Assembly: GCF_037975245.1 (NCBI RefSeq)
Contig: NC_092579.1
Coordinates: 13,438,678 to 13,502,677 of the forward strand
Length of the DNA: 64,000 nucleotides
Source of the DNA: Apostichopus japonicus
Lineage: Eukaryota > Echinodermata > Holothuroidea > Aspidochirotida > Stichopodidae
Reading direction: 5' to 3'
Shown: one piece after another, positions 36,485 to 49,600 of the stretch
Numbering within the stretch: the first letter of the stretch is position 1
Layout of the letters: the number at the start of each line of letters is the position of its first letter
Notes under the pieces: model-generated
The model's input: only the letters and a program-made list of their open reading frames with translations
What the model was told of the DNA's origin: nothing
Database searches by the model: none
Program-made: the position numbers and the translations under genes

Positions 36485-36720
36485 TTTAAAGGCATGGATC
36501 GAGACTCGCCCCAAACCGCGTGCAGCCATCTGAGAAAGTTAACTTTCCGTTGCTTGCAAGTGACGTTTTGTTCGTGTCGCTACAAAATGCAGACAGTACA
36601 GTAATGAAACCTGATACGTTGTTATCTTTAGCTGGACCTGAGATGTCCATCGCTGTATTGCATGTACACTGTGCTGTGGTTATTGACCGCAGCTGTATGT
36701 ACTGACTGTACACTAGTGTA
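36485..36720. repeat. Dispersed repeat, copy B (empty site)
   Basis: Partner of 18955-19205. It reads GGACCTGAGATGTCCATCG without an insert, which fixes the borders of the micro-insertion in copy A. Confidence 0.85.
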
Positions 36721-36907
36721 TAATTACCAATGGTAGCAAGCTGTGTGTGTGTATTTTCTGTGATCGATGGTGGTGTCTAACACTTCTGTTATACCTCATT
36801 CGAAACTAGGTCAGATAACCGGCATTAGACGTTTTTTTGTGCGCGAGTCTTCACACCCTTTAAATTCCTGGCAAACAACGCTGGCAACCTATAGTAATAA
36901 CGTGCTG

Positions 36908-37153
36908 CAGTGGTGGATCCAGGGTTTATGAAAGAGGGGGATCATTTTAGGACATCACATGAGAGCACTGACAGCTTGTCTACATTGAAGGGGGGAGGGG
37001 GATTTCTGGGGTTTATCTCACAGAAAATTGTAAAAGAGGAGCCCTTCTACCCCACCCATCAAAAAAATCCAATGTACAATAATTTACAATTATGCACACA
37101 CAGAATTAGGGGACTCAATCAGCCTGGTTGGGCATCCCCTGGATCTGCGCCTG
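36908..37153. mobile_element. 246-bp MITE with CAG...GGATCCAGGG-type ends
   Basis: The left end CAGTGGTGGATCCAGGG and the complemented right end CAGGCGCAGATCCAGGGG make imperfect inverted repeats (14 of 17 match). G-rich tracts lie near the left end. A target duplication could not be assigned with confidence. Confidence 0.55.
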
Positions 37154-39831
37154 GTGTGTGTACCTGTGTATGTATATGAAACATTTACCAATTTGTAATT
37201 CACTTAGAGAATCATCCTGCTCTCTTTCCATATAAATGAATCATATGTGGGCCACAGGACCATTATTGGCTGCTGCCTGGATGGGCCCTGGTACAGCAAA
37301 AAATTGGTGTATTTTTAGATACCCTTTATCTAACAGGTATATATACTGCAAAAAAGGGATTATCCTTGTCTTTTTTCAATTTTGGATCCCTTATTTGAAG
37401 GAACCTAGACAACATACATGCACAGAGTGTGAAAGGTAGCACACATAACCTTGAATCCTGGTCATAAACCAACATAACATGCCCATCCAACCCTTTGTCT
37501 CTTTTCACATGCATATTCAGGTACCCAGTTCAGTGGAGTATAGCACTGATGGGTCAAAGTAAACATTGTCAAAGTGCAGTGCAATACAATAAACTAGGCT
37601 CATACTGTATCACTCATACTGTATCACTGCAAGATGCCATTTATTATGATAATGTCACAAATCAATTTGTATCACATGATCACTGCTTTTTGCAAATTCT
37701 CACTTTGTAACAAGAAAATGACAAGTTAAGACCAAATTTTACAGTTGTTCCCGCATTAAGATTACTTCATTTTTCGAATTTGTGAACAGGAGAGCATAAA
37801 GGGTTATGTGTGAATTTGGGGAAGAAGATGTTATATCCATTCAAGGTTACGAAGTAGGAAGAAATTCCTTCCACACATTTTTTAGTTGCCCTATGGTTTA
37901 CATTTCTTTAAATTTAATCTATTTGTATGTTGATTAGTGGCAATGGAACTAAGCCCTAAAATCTCTGATACGCTTTATCTCCCATCATGCAAGGTGAAGT
38001 CATATGCCCCAAAGCAAACAAGATTATTTCATTTATGTAGAACAAGAAGCCAGAGTTGATTGTTGAGGTGTTCACCTTCACAAAAATACCATTAATATCG
38101 ACACCTCTGGTTGACTGATGGTAGCCGATTTATATATTTCCCTCATCTCACTTACTGTACATCCACATCACATCTCACATACTAAATGACTCACTTAAGC
38201 ATTATTATATACTAGTAGTTGGGAGAAAATCACCCTGGGACGTTGTCACCCATATCGAAGATAGGGAATAAAATTAAAATTTTCATAATTGGACAGATCT
38301 CAAATATCAATTTTGATTTGAAATCTTGTAGAGCTCCTAAAATGTCATTAAATGGTGCAATTTTCCTGTTCATGAATTTGATAGTAAAAACTTCATTATT
38401 TCTTAACAGTTGCAATATTGTTTAAATTATTGTCACAAGGTGACCAGCATGCCCACTGTCCGGAAAATTATGATGTTAGTACAGTAGATGTTGACAATTT
38501 CTGTGAGAGGTTGTCTTTATTTTGTCATCCTCTGTCATGTTGCAGAGTTGTGGTTAATTAATTTTGTATCAAAGCAGGATATCTGGCGAAATGAGAACTG
38601 GTTGGCAATGTCCCACTCTTTCACACTCCAAATATGCAAGAAGTTAAAAGATTGTGGACAATACATGCTGTATACAAAATGTGAATAGTGAATATTATGT
38701 TTAATTTAATAGAAATTGGTTCAATGTGTGTGAGACCATTTTCCATTCAAATTTTCAAAAGTAAACCAATTCTAGACCCAGTTTTAAAATCACAGAGAAG
38801 AAAAGAAAAATATTCCCTGAATATTCAAGCTTTGTCTTCCAGCTACTAAGATTTACTTAGACTGGACAAGTATTATTATAAGGTGTACTGTACGTGTATT
38901 AGCCAAGAGGATTGTGCATTGTTAAAAGGACCTTATTCCCCAACCCCCCCCCCTCCCCTTCAATCAAATCCTTTTTGTAACAACTACAAAACTTGCCAGA
39001 GGTTCTAACACTCTCAAAAGGATTTACAAAATGAAAAAAAAGACACATCTTCCATGAAGCTCATTAAAAGAAACTTCTGTATTGGCACAAAATTATAGCA
39101 TGCTGTAATTGCTAGAAGCTTCAGAAAGTACTTCCTTGAGGCCTTTTATTTCCAAATTGTTCTCATCTAAATGAACACAATGACTGAATGTCCCAGTAAA
39201 TTTCCTCTAAGGTGGTTATAAAACAGTTTAAGGAATTTGGATTATAACCACTGCTTTCATGACCATATTTCCTGGCCTAATTGTCTTCTTTCATCCAAGT
39301 TTCAAATTTATGAAAACCCAGTATAAATACATGAATGTACATATTTATAAAACGGGATATGAAAACCAGTTAAGAGTAATAAAAATTAGAAAAGTCCCCA
39401 GAATCCTAGATTCAAGTACTACAGCTCAATACTGGTACTTTGTCTTGTACATGGACAATGTCTACATAGCTGGGTTCATAGGCTACATAGCTAAGTAGTT
39501 GCATGTAACTGGTGAGTTTTCAGCTCTAACACCTAACACTGCAGGAGTATGCTGCCCTGTTTCAAGGTTAATGGCCTTGTGATGTGATTTTATAGTTACT
39601 GTGACTTCCAGAAGCACACATAGCTCAATGCCATTATGAGTGATGAGTGTGTAGCATTGTGTGTGTACACAGCTATTACAGATTTTGGGCTGATTCTTAC
39701 TCATTGAGAAAATAAAATACGGTAGTTTTCTGCTCACACAACTACAAAACACTGAAGATCACGTTTTAATAAATTTGAATAACACAATGGCTGCTTAGTC
39801 AAAAGTTGTGATATCTCTTGTAACTGAAATG

Positions 39832-40570
39832 CCCCTCCTTACATATGAAGTATAACCTATCATTTCCAGTAGGTTTCAACTGGTTAAATCATGAGCTCAC
39901 CTAGGTCAATGAGGGGATGGGCATTTTGGGGGTCTACTGGCAGGGGTACCCCACTAGTAGAAATTACTGGAAATGCCCATCACTTACATATAGAGTCGTG
40001 CCAATCAGTTTCAAGTAGTTTTCAACTGGTTACCTCATGAGCTGACCTGGTCTAGAAGGGATGGGCATTTTGAGGGTCTACTGGCAGGGGTACCCCACTA
40101 ATATAAATTACTGGAAATGCCCATCCTTTGCATATGAAGTGATACCTATCGTTTTCCAGTAGGTTTCAACTGGTTACCTCATGAGCTGACCTAGGTCAAT
40201 GAGGGGATGGTCATTTTGTGGGTCTACTGGCAGGGGGACCCCCCCCCCAATATAAATTACAGGAAATGCCCATCCCTAACATATGAGTGATACCTATCAT
40301 TTTCCAGTAAGTTTTCAACTTGTTACATCATGAGCTCATCTAGGTCAATGGGGGATGGGCATTTTGGGGGTCTACTGGCAGGAGTAAGCCACCAATAAAA
40401 ACTACTGGCAATGCCCATCCCTTGTATCTGAAGTCCTAACCAACATTTTCCAGTAGGTTTCAAGTGGTTACCTCATGAGCTGACCTAGGTCAGCCGTGAG
40501 GGGTCAATTATTGATCACTGGCAGGTGTACCCCACCACCAATAATTACTGGCAATGGCCATTTGTTGCTC
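39832..40570. repeat. Five tandem copies of a ~145-bp unit
   Basis: Copies begin near 39861, 40005, 40153, 40299 and 40443. Each contains TTCCAGTAGGTTTCAA, CTCATGAGCTGACCTAGGTC, GGGTCTACTGGCAGG and ACTGGAAATGCCCATCC. The last copy is the most diverged. Confidence 0.9.
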
Positions 40571-41149
40571 TTGGGGCCATACCTGACACATTGTACTTAC
40601 TTTGATGTGGTTACCACGAAAGCTGATCTAGGTTAGCTAATAGGTGACCTTAAAGTTGCTCTCCCAGCCACACCCAACATAGCCGGTTTGCCAGTCGTCT
40701 GGTTTCATATACAGGAATGCACTGTGAACAATTTGATGTACCAGGCAATTGGTTACCTTCCCAGCTAACCAAACCCTCTGGGCTCCCGCTCTACTATGAG
40801 AGTATCAACCTAGCTAGTGCACGAGAAGAGTGCGAACGTTTCTCTGGTCTAGCCATCAACTATGCATTCAAATTGCACAAAATCTAACACAGCATAAACG
40901 CTCAATATGCTAGTTCTGTCGAAAACTTACACATGTGGATGCAAGCATATGGCCACTGAAAAAGATGCTGTAAACGTTCACGAAGGGGGCAAATTTTTGT
41001 GGTGATATTAAGTTATATACAACTCATCCCTACCAAATGTAACTTTTTAACTTTTGATTGACTTGTGATTGATTTTCAGGGGCATGTGCAGGAATTTCCA
41101 TGGGGGGGGGGTCCAAAATGTTATGAAATGTAATGATTGCCCTACTGGG

Positions 41150-41390
41150 GGGTCTTAGTGGAAATTTCCGTGGAGGGGAATTGTCCGGGGAAAATTGTCA
41201 TGGGTGGGAATTGTCCGGAGTGGGGATTGTCCAAGGGGCAATTGTCGGGCTTTGCAATTGTCCGGGTGGGAATTGTCCGGAGTGGGAATTGTCCAAGGGG
41301 CAATTGTCGGGCTTTGCAATTGTCCGGGTGGGAATTGTCCGGGTGGGAATCGTCCGGGTGGGAATCGTCCAGGGGGCAGTTGTTTGGGAA
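41150..41390. repeat. 15-bp G-rich minisatellite
   Basis: Units like GGAATTGTCCGGGTG, with a longer ~75-base period visible (GTCCAAGGGGCAATTGTCGG and GCTTTGCAATTGTCC repeated). Since 15 is a multiple of three, open frames on both strands across it are artefacts. Confidence 0.9.
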
Positions 41391-42568
41391 CCGTCTTACT
41401 AACTATTGGATTTTTAGAGGAACCCATTTCCCATGATTGCGTCCATCAAACGAATGGAAATACTGGAACCTACCAACTGAAACGGAAAACTTGCATTGCT
41501 TCCATTTCTGTTTTTTGTAATCATGTTTTTTTACACAAATCAAAATTAACTAACAAAACAAAAGTATGAAGCTAATAAAAAACAGTTAAAATTAGAAACC
41601 TTCAACCCAGCTATTGAGACAGTTGCGGTGTTTATAAACAGAGCACATTGACTGCACATGAGGTACACACTCTCGTGTACACCTACACATATGTACAGTA
41701 GGTATTTAAGCAGTCTGGGAGTTTCTAGCAACACAGTAATATGTGAGAATAATGCATGGATGGCACAAGTTTCGATTGGCTAGTTTTTAGCTCATACTAG
41801 TTTGAGCTATAGCCATGTTGCAGCTCTATCCTATGTGACTATTCATCCACCTGTAAAAAAATACATATATGTTGCTTAGTCCTTGGTGGATAAACGAAGA
41901 AACTTGTACAATGATTATCAAGTAAGGTAGCATCAGTGGTATTCAAGAAAGTTGAGGTCACAGGTCAGTTAGGAGTCGATAATTATCAGGGGTTTTTGTC
42001 AACATACAAAATATGCTTCCCTTCTCAAGTTAAAAATGGTTGATGGTGACGGTTGGTCAAAATTATCATAGGTTAATGGCCTATTTAGCATGTTCAGAAA
42101 TTTTCATTTGGACAGGATCTATTTGGGGGTACCTGTACATTTGTCACCATAAGTTAATGCATTTAGAATTTTTTCAGGTGTAGGTTTATATAATGGACCT
42201 ATCAATTGTATGATGCACCCTCGGACCCACTGGATAGGTGCCTCAATATTTAAAATTAAGCTGGACATTTGACACATCCTTGCATAGTAAATTTGATACA
42301 TTGATGCATGTCGTTGACCCACATCAAATTTACATTAATTGACTGACCATTTGCTGCCCGTGAAAGATTCTTTGTGGCACATTGATGCACCTTGACACAC
42401 TTATTGTAGTTGTAATGGTGCACCAAATGTCCACTTTGACGGAAGCCTTAGTCACATAAATCTTTGGACATGATGCACATTTAATGCACCATTCCAGGGG
42501 TGAGGGGGATGTCACTGAGTCCCTCTTTCAACTGATAGGTACATAGTCATAGTACAGCCATATACCAC

Positions 42569-42596
42569 CAGGGAGTTGTTATGGAACAACTCCCTG
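42569..42596. mobile_element. 28-bp palindromic micro-insertion with 7-bp target duplication
   Basis: CAGGGAGTTGTT and its exact complement AACAACTCCCTG flank ATGG. ATACCAC occurs directly on both sides (42562-42568 and 42597-42603). It shares its sequence with the insert at 19101-19125 in the reverse orientation. Confidence 0.7.
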
Positions 42597-43414
42597 ATAC
42601 CACAGCCTGTGTCAAATACACATTAGTGTGCATGAGAGGGAATCAGTTAAGTTGATTGATTATTCCTCTCACTGTTTACATGTGATTGTAATCTGAATAT
42701 GTGAACAAGGCCATGGTGTTTGCCAATTGTCTGCCTGGTAATCATATCACATTACATGCCTTTAATACTAGTTGAGTTGACACTGATCAGAACTGAGCCT
42801 TTAATTGGTAAGTGGGTCATTATTGCCGGTCCACAGCACAAACCACAGTATTCAGTTACATTTTGTTGACCTGATCTGAGTTCATTTCCTTTTCAGTAAT
42901 GTGAATTTATATTGCTTATAGAGAGGAGCATAAACATTGCAGTGAAAATGTTTAATAAAAATAAGTTTCCAATCAAAATGAAAGTTAAAAATTTAAGAAA
43001 AACTGTTGAAAGTATTTAAGTACATTTTACCACTTTAAGATTGTTAAAGCTTTTTTCCACAAATATCTCTTTTTGCAGACTCGGTTACAGTATTAATTTG
43101 CTGTATATTGTTGTGCATAGTCTGAAAGTTTACGCCCCCCCCCACCACCCACCTTTCTACATTGACCTTGCAAATGCAATCTCCTCTAAATAAATATCAC
43201 ATTACTTAGTATTAGTTTATGCACCATTGGTGCTCTTGCTTTTATTTATCATGGATGTCTTAACAATATTTTAAAGAAACACCAAAGTTCTGCTTCATAT
43301 CCCTTATCCTATGATGAAAATACATGTAAGTTTCATTTTAGTTAATAATTATTTTTGCCACTGAATAATTTTTTTAATTGTGACCAAATGAAAATTGAAG
43401 AATAATTATAGTCA

Positions 43415-44100
43415 AGTGGGGTAAAAAAAAAACAATTTACCTAAAGTTTCCTCTAAAAATTGATGAGTAAGAGGTATTGTTTCGGTTCCAATGTTCAAGT
43501 GTGTGGAGTGGGATTCTCTTAAAGAGAATCTAACAAAAATAACTATTTTGTAAATGGAAAGTGTCGTTTTTTGCGAAAAATGTTGTTTTTTTTTACCCCC
43601 AAAATTTGCTTAATTCGGGGTAAAAAAAAACAGTGCCGGGGTAAAAAAAAACAATGCTAGAAAACAGCTATTTTCTTCATGAATGTATCTTAAAATCATG
43701 TTTGCATATAATTACATCTAAGTATGAGCTACTACCTTTACATGAAAAAGGAAAAAAATTGTGAAATTGTCTTAATTCGTAATTATGGATGGCTCGTGTC
43801 ATATGTCATGCTCAGCCATATTCATACTGTACAGTGTGTATATGATGCTACACAAATGTGGTGTAATATAGTAGAAACATTAGAGTTGAGCCAATTTCAG
43901 TTACTTCTGCCCAATTATTTAACATTTTTGACACATGACAGACATGAAAACTATTTGCCTAACCTCTAAAATCAACATTATGGAAAAATTTATTCATTCG
44001 GGCAAAATAGAGAGTACATTGGAGCCGGAAAGTACTTGTTTTTTTTTTACCCCATTCGCATCATTTTTTGGGGGTAAAAAAAAACAAGGCCCCCCCATGA
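43415..44100. repeat. Region with GGGGTAAAAAAAAAC motifs in both orientations
   Basis: The motif appears at about 43419, 43618, 43637 and 44080, and its complement at about 43587 and 44042. The outermost copies (43419 +, 44080 +) bracket ~660 bases. The inverted placement could be remnants of an element's ends, but no target duplication is clear. Confidence 0.5.
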
Positions 44101-44329
44101 AGCGTGAATGAAGTTGGAGTAATTCTACCATGGGGGAGTGTAATATCACTAACTGCTATGCTGTAACTGCTGGAATAATCTCCACATCATAGAAGCTGGG
44201 TAATGCAGGAGAAAGTTTCAGATATGTGGTACAAACTTCAAATTTTGCTCGTTTAGCATTCGCTTGATTCGATGAAGCGCTGATTGGCAGCGAAGTGACA
44301 TAGGGTTCCAGAAATTATATAATAATATA

Positions 44330-45030
44330 CTAGACATGTAGGACTATCATATTGGTAGATAGTCTTTAAACAATGATGTGTGTTGCAGGAATGATGCATA
44401 TTTATGAGGGGGAGGGCTTAGCAATATGTTGGTATCAAAAGTTTGTATGCACGATAACTCAACAAGGGGATGACCGATCATTACCATACTTAGTGGGTGG
44501 CCCATAGTGAGTAGATTAACCCTATTGATTTGGTGCTCATATCATGAATATTAATGAGGTAATGGGGTCAAATGTGAAAAACTCCAAATTGCAATAACTT
44601 GGCTACTATTAGTCGGAATTTCGTCAAACTTGGTATGATGGTATTGGTAGATAGTCTTTACACACTGATGTGTGGTGCAAGTGATATCATGCATATTTAT
44701 GAGGGGGCGGGCTTAGCAATATTTCGGTTTGAAAAGTTTGTCCAGATAACTCAACAAGGAGATGACCGATCATTACCATACTTAGTTGGTGGGTGGATCA
44801 TAGTGAGTAGGATAACCCTATTGATTTTGCTGCTCATTTCATGAATATTAATGAGGTAATGGGGTCAAATGTGAAAAACTCCAAATTGCAATAACTTGGC
44901 TACTATTAGTCGGAATTTCGTCAAACTTGGTATGATGATATTGGCAGATAGTCTATACACATGTTGTAAGTTGCAATTGATATGATACAAATTTATGAGA
45001 GGGCAGGGCTTAGAATTACTTTGGTAACAA
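44330..45030. repeat. Tandem repeat, ~295-bp unit, about 2.3 copies
   Basis: Copies start near 44342, 44635 and 44934. Shared blocks are TTTATGAGGGGG.GGGCTTAG, GATGACCGATCATTACCATA, CATGAATATTAATGAGGTAA and AACTTGGCTACTATTAGTCG. Confidence 0.9.
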
Positions 45031-45716
45031 AACTCTGTGTGCATGAATTGCTGTTGTTGATATAGCTAGGGCTTTCTTAGAAATTTCCCTATGAATGGAA
45101 CTAATGAACAGCAGCAATGAACCATAAAATGTTTTCATTCTGGTTATTCCTGCTTAGCATAGCTCCAATATATGGCTAGAAATGTATGCATGTTCATGAC
45201 CTTGTTATAATATTGTTCATGAAAGTTACCAAGACTCTTTTATGGCCGGCTGAAATGACGTGATATCATGAACATTTCCATCAAACGTTGTTTTCAGCAA
45301 CTGCTGACTCTCTCTATCATCCAGATCTATGATTTTAATTCCACTTTGTTATGTTGAAAGTGTTAATCTTTGCAGATATGTTTCCCATAAATTTAGCCTT
45401 AACATCAGGGGTAGTCCGTAGAAATAAAGTGTTATTTCCAAAGAAGCCTTTTAATGTAGTGAGTAAGATAATGGTAAACATGTTGTATAGGTGTGAAGTA
45501 TAAGGTGACATCATCAATTAACTTAAATGTAGTTCATACTATATCAGTTCTAGAAATAAATATTGTTTTTTATGTTCCTCCTGGGTCTGGCAATGTTCTG
45601 TGTTAGTCATAAGGGGGTTTGGATAATGCCAGAGTTGTTGAAAATATTGATTGCTAGTCATCATTACAGTCAATAGGCTATTTATGTCCAGTTTCTTTAC
45701 CCAATTTTATATACTG

Positions 45717-45788
45717 GCACACATTAAATGTAGAGAGTAATGAAGTACTGATACCATTGCCTCATTACTCTCTACATTTAAAGTGTGC
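45717..45788. repeat. 72-bp near-perfect hairpin
   Basis: 27-base arms (GCACACATTAAATGTAGAGA... and its complement) with one mismatch around an 18-base loop. It lies about 120 bases before the possible small gene at 45910. Confidence 0.85.
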
Positions 45789-45909
45789 TTACAGTCAAGT
45801 GTTCTTTTTCTCTTTTCCTGTAAAGGTTGGCAAATATTACAAGTGGAGTGGAAGGGACACATCCGCAGTCTAACAACACTTTAAAAAATTTTACAAGAGA
45901 AAGGCAGAA

Positions 45910-46688
45910 ATGAAATTGCCAGGTAAGATTATACTGCAACTCAGGGAACTTTTCCAATTGTTACTTATCTGCTATCATCAGATTTACAGTAGCCTACATG
46001 CAACGTTCTTCGCATTGCAGCTGAACAGCGCAATGTACAGAACAAAGAGTCTGCTGTTCAAAGTTATCTTGTGTTACATAAAGATCACAAAACATACATG
46101 ATGGCTTAACGATATATTAAAAAGATCTAATTTAAAAGAAATTTCACCAGAAATTAGGGAAGAAATTAATCTGTACTCAAACACAGTTTTTGTTTTGACT
46201 ACTGTAGCAACTGCAGCGTGGGTTATGTCGCAATCTGCATTTGCTAAGATGAGGTCACGTTTGCAACTTTTTAAAGTATATTTGAAATATCCATCCTAAA
46301 TGATTAAAAATTGTTTCTCTGTCAAAATGTAATATTAGCATTCTCATACTTTGAGAACACATTTAGAAAATTATTTATCGTTTTTTAAGCTCACTTTCAA
46401 GGGCTACCAGACAAATCTTTTGAATTGTTTGTTTTGTATATAATAACACCAAATCTTTCACATCAAACTATGTGTCGTTTCATCAGTTTTAACAAATGTG
46501 CAGTAATCTAACTAGATGCATTTACTATTTTTGTTGCATTTTCAGGTCGGAAAGAAGTACTGGCTTTCCTTGAAAGTCACCCAGATTTAAAGTATGATTG
46601 GGAAGCATTCCATAACAAAGAAATGAATGAAGTTCGAAAAGCCCAACTGGGGGCCAGAGACAGGGAAGAGGAATGGCATAAAAAGTAA
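45910..46688 (+). CDS. Possible small two-exon gene, 51 residues, unknown function
   Basis: Exon 1 is 45910-45922 (ATG AAA TTG CCA G, donor GTAAGA). Exon 2 is 46546-46688 (acceptor TTGTTGCATTTTCAG, stop TAA), and the phases agree. The peptide is MKLPG, then RKEVLAFLESHPDLKYDWEA, then FHNKEMNEVRKAQLGARDRE and EEWHKK. It is highly charged, helical in character, with no signal peptide or membrane segment. I recognise no family. Exon 2 has protein-like composition unlike nearby intergenic frames and ends 9 bases before an AATAAA. In-frame TAA at 45871 closes the upstream frame. It could instead be the last exon of a longer gene: an upstream stretch after CCTGTAAAG (45830) also opens briefly. Confidence 0.5.
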
Positions 46689-46696
46689 AGTGGCCA

Positions 46697-49600
46697 AATA
46701 AAGAGGTGTATACAGTAAAATTTAAGTAATGATGTTTTGATGTTACCAGTGACTGCACACAAATAAAGGGGTGGATACAGTAAAATTTAAGTAATGATGT
46801 TTTGATGGTACCAGTTACTGCACACAAATAAAGGGGTGGATACAGTAAAATATAAGTAATGATGTTTTGATGGTACAAGCTACTGCACACAAATAAAGGG
46901 GTGTATAAAGTAAAATATAAGTAATGATACTTTGATGGTACCAGTTACTGCACACAAATAAAGAGGTGTATACAGTAAAATATATGTAATGATGTTTTGA
47001 TGTTACCAGTGACTGCACACAAATAAAGGGGTGGATACAGTAAAATATAAGTAATGATGTTTTGATGGTACCAGTTATTGCACACAAATAGAGGTGTATA
47101 CAGTAAAATATACGTAATGATGTTTTGATGGCATCAGCTACTGCACACAAATAAAGGGTTGTATACAGTAAAATATACGTAATGATGTATTGATGGGACC
47201 AGTAACTGCACACAAATAAAGAGGTGTATACAGTAAAATATAAGTAATGATGTTTTGATGGTATCAGCTACTGCACACAAATAGAGGGTTGTATACAGTA
47301 AAATATAAGTAATGATGTTTTGATGGTATCAGCTACTGCACACAAATAAAGAGGTGTATACAGTAAAATATAAGTAATGATGTTTTGATGGTACCAGTTA
47401 CTGCACACAAATAAAGGGGTGGATACAGTAAAATATAAGTAATGATGTTTTGATGGTATCAGCTACTGCACACAAATAAAGGGTTGTATAGAGTAAAATA
47501 TAAGTAATGATGTATTGATGGTACCAGTAACTGCACACAAATAAAGAGGTGTATACAGTAAAATATAAGTAATGATGTTTTGATGGTACCAGCTACTGCA
47601 CACAAATAAAGGGGTGTATAAAGTAAAATATAAGTAATGATGTTTTGATGTTACCAGTGACTGCACACAAATAAAGGGGTGGATACAGTGAAATATAAGT
47701 AATGATGTTTTGATGTTACCAGTTACTGCACACAATTAAAGAGGTGTATACAGTAAAATATACGTAATGATGTATTGATGGTACCAGTAACTGCACACAA
47801 ATAAAGAGGTGTATACAGTAAAATATAAGTAATGATGTTTTGATGTTACCAGTGATTGCACACAAATAAAGAGGTGTATAGAGTAAAATATAAGTAATGA
47901 TGTTTTGATGGTACCAGTTAATGCACACAAATAAAGAGGTGTATACAATAAAATATAAGTAATGATGTTTTGATGTTACCAGTGATTGCACACAAATAAA
48001 GAGGTGTATAGAGTAAAATATAAGTAATGATGTTTTGATGGTACCAGCTACTGCACACAAATAAAGGGGTGTATACAGTAAAATATAAGTAATGATGTAT
48101 TGATGGTACCATCTACCGCACACAAATAAAGAGGTGTATACAGTAAAATATACTTAATGATGTTTTGATGGTACCAGCTACTGCACACAAATAAAGGGGT
48201 GTATACAGTAAAATATAAGTAATGATGTTTTGATGGTACCAGTTACTGCACACAATTTAAGAGGTGTATACAGTAAAATATACGTAATGATGTTTTGATG
48301 GTACAAGCTACTGCACACAAATAAAGGGGTGTATTAAGTAAAATTTAAGTAATGATGTTTTGATGGTACCAGTTAATGCACACAAATAAAGAGGTGTATA
48401 CAATAAAATATAAGTAATGATGTTTTGATGTTACCAGTGATTGCACACAAATAAAGAGGTGTATAGAGTAAAATATAAGTAATGATGTTTTGATGGTACC
48501 AGCTACTGCACACAAATAAAGGGGTGTATACAGTAAAATATAAGTAATGATGTATTAATGGTACCAGTAACTGCACACAAATAAAGAGGTGTATACAGTA
48601 AAATATACGTAATGATGTTTTGATGGTACCAGCTACTGCACACAAATAAGGGGTGTATACAGTAAAATATAAGTAATGATGTTTTGATGTTACCAGTGAT
48701 TGCACACAAATAAAGAGGTGTATACAGTAAAATATATGTAATGATGTTTTGATGGTACGAGCTACTGCACACAAATAAAGAGGTGTATACAGTAAAATAT
48801 AAGTAATGATGTTTTGATGGTACCAGTTGCTGCACACAAATAAAGGGGTGTATAAAGTAAAATATAAGTAATGATGTTTTGATGTTACCAGTGACTGCAC
48901 ACAAATAAAGGGGTGGATACAGTGAAATATATGTAATGATGTTTTGATGGTACCAGTAACTGCACACAATTAAAGAGGTGTATACAGTAAAATATACGTA
49001 ATGATGTTTTGATGGTACAAGCTACTGCACACAAATAAAGGGGTGTATACAGTAAAATTTAAGTAATGATGTTTTGATGGTACCAGTTAATGCACACAAA
49101 TAAAGAGGTGTATACAATAAAATATAAGTAATGATGTTTTGATGTTACCAGTGATTGCACACAAATAAAGAGGAGTATAGAGTAAAATATAAGTAATGAT
49201 GTTTTGATGGTACCAGCTACTGCACACAAATAAGGGGTGTATACATTAAAATATAAGTAATGATGTTTTGATGGTACCATCTACCGCACACAAATAAAGA
49301 GGTGTATACAGTAAAATATATGTAATGATGTTTTGATGGTACCAGTAATGCACACAAATAAAGAGGTGTATACAGTAAAATATACGTAATGATGTTTTGA
49401 TGGTACCAGCTACTGCACACAAATAAGGGGTGTATACATTAAAATATAAGTAATGATGTTTTGATGGTACCATCTACCGCACACAAATAAAGAGGTGTAT
49501 ACAGTAAAATATATGTAATGATGTATTGATGGTACCAGTAACTGCACACAAATAAAGAGGTGTATACAGTAAAATATACGTAATGATGTTTTGATGGTAC

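Larger units (their letters stand above)
25723..45830. other. Probable SLC39A11 intron 1 (or intergenic), first part
   Basis: About 20 kb without a convincing exon. Open frames are short and match no family I recognise. The repeats inside it are listed separately. The intronic assignment rests on SLC39A11 exon 1 having a good donor and no second exon in view. Confidence 0.5.

Noticed and set aside
41133-41569. Gly/Trp- and Pro-rich frames over the G-rich tract
   Set aside because: 15-bp minisatellite read in different frames; no flanking gene structure.
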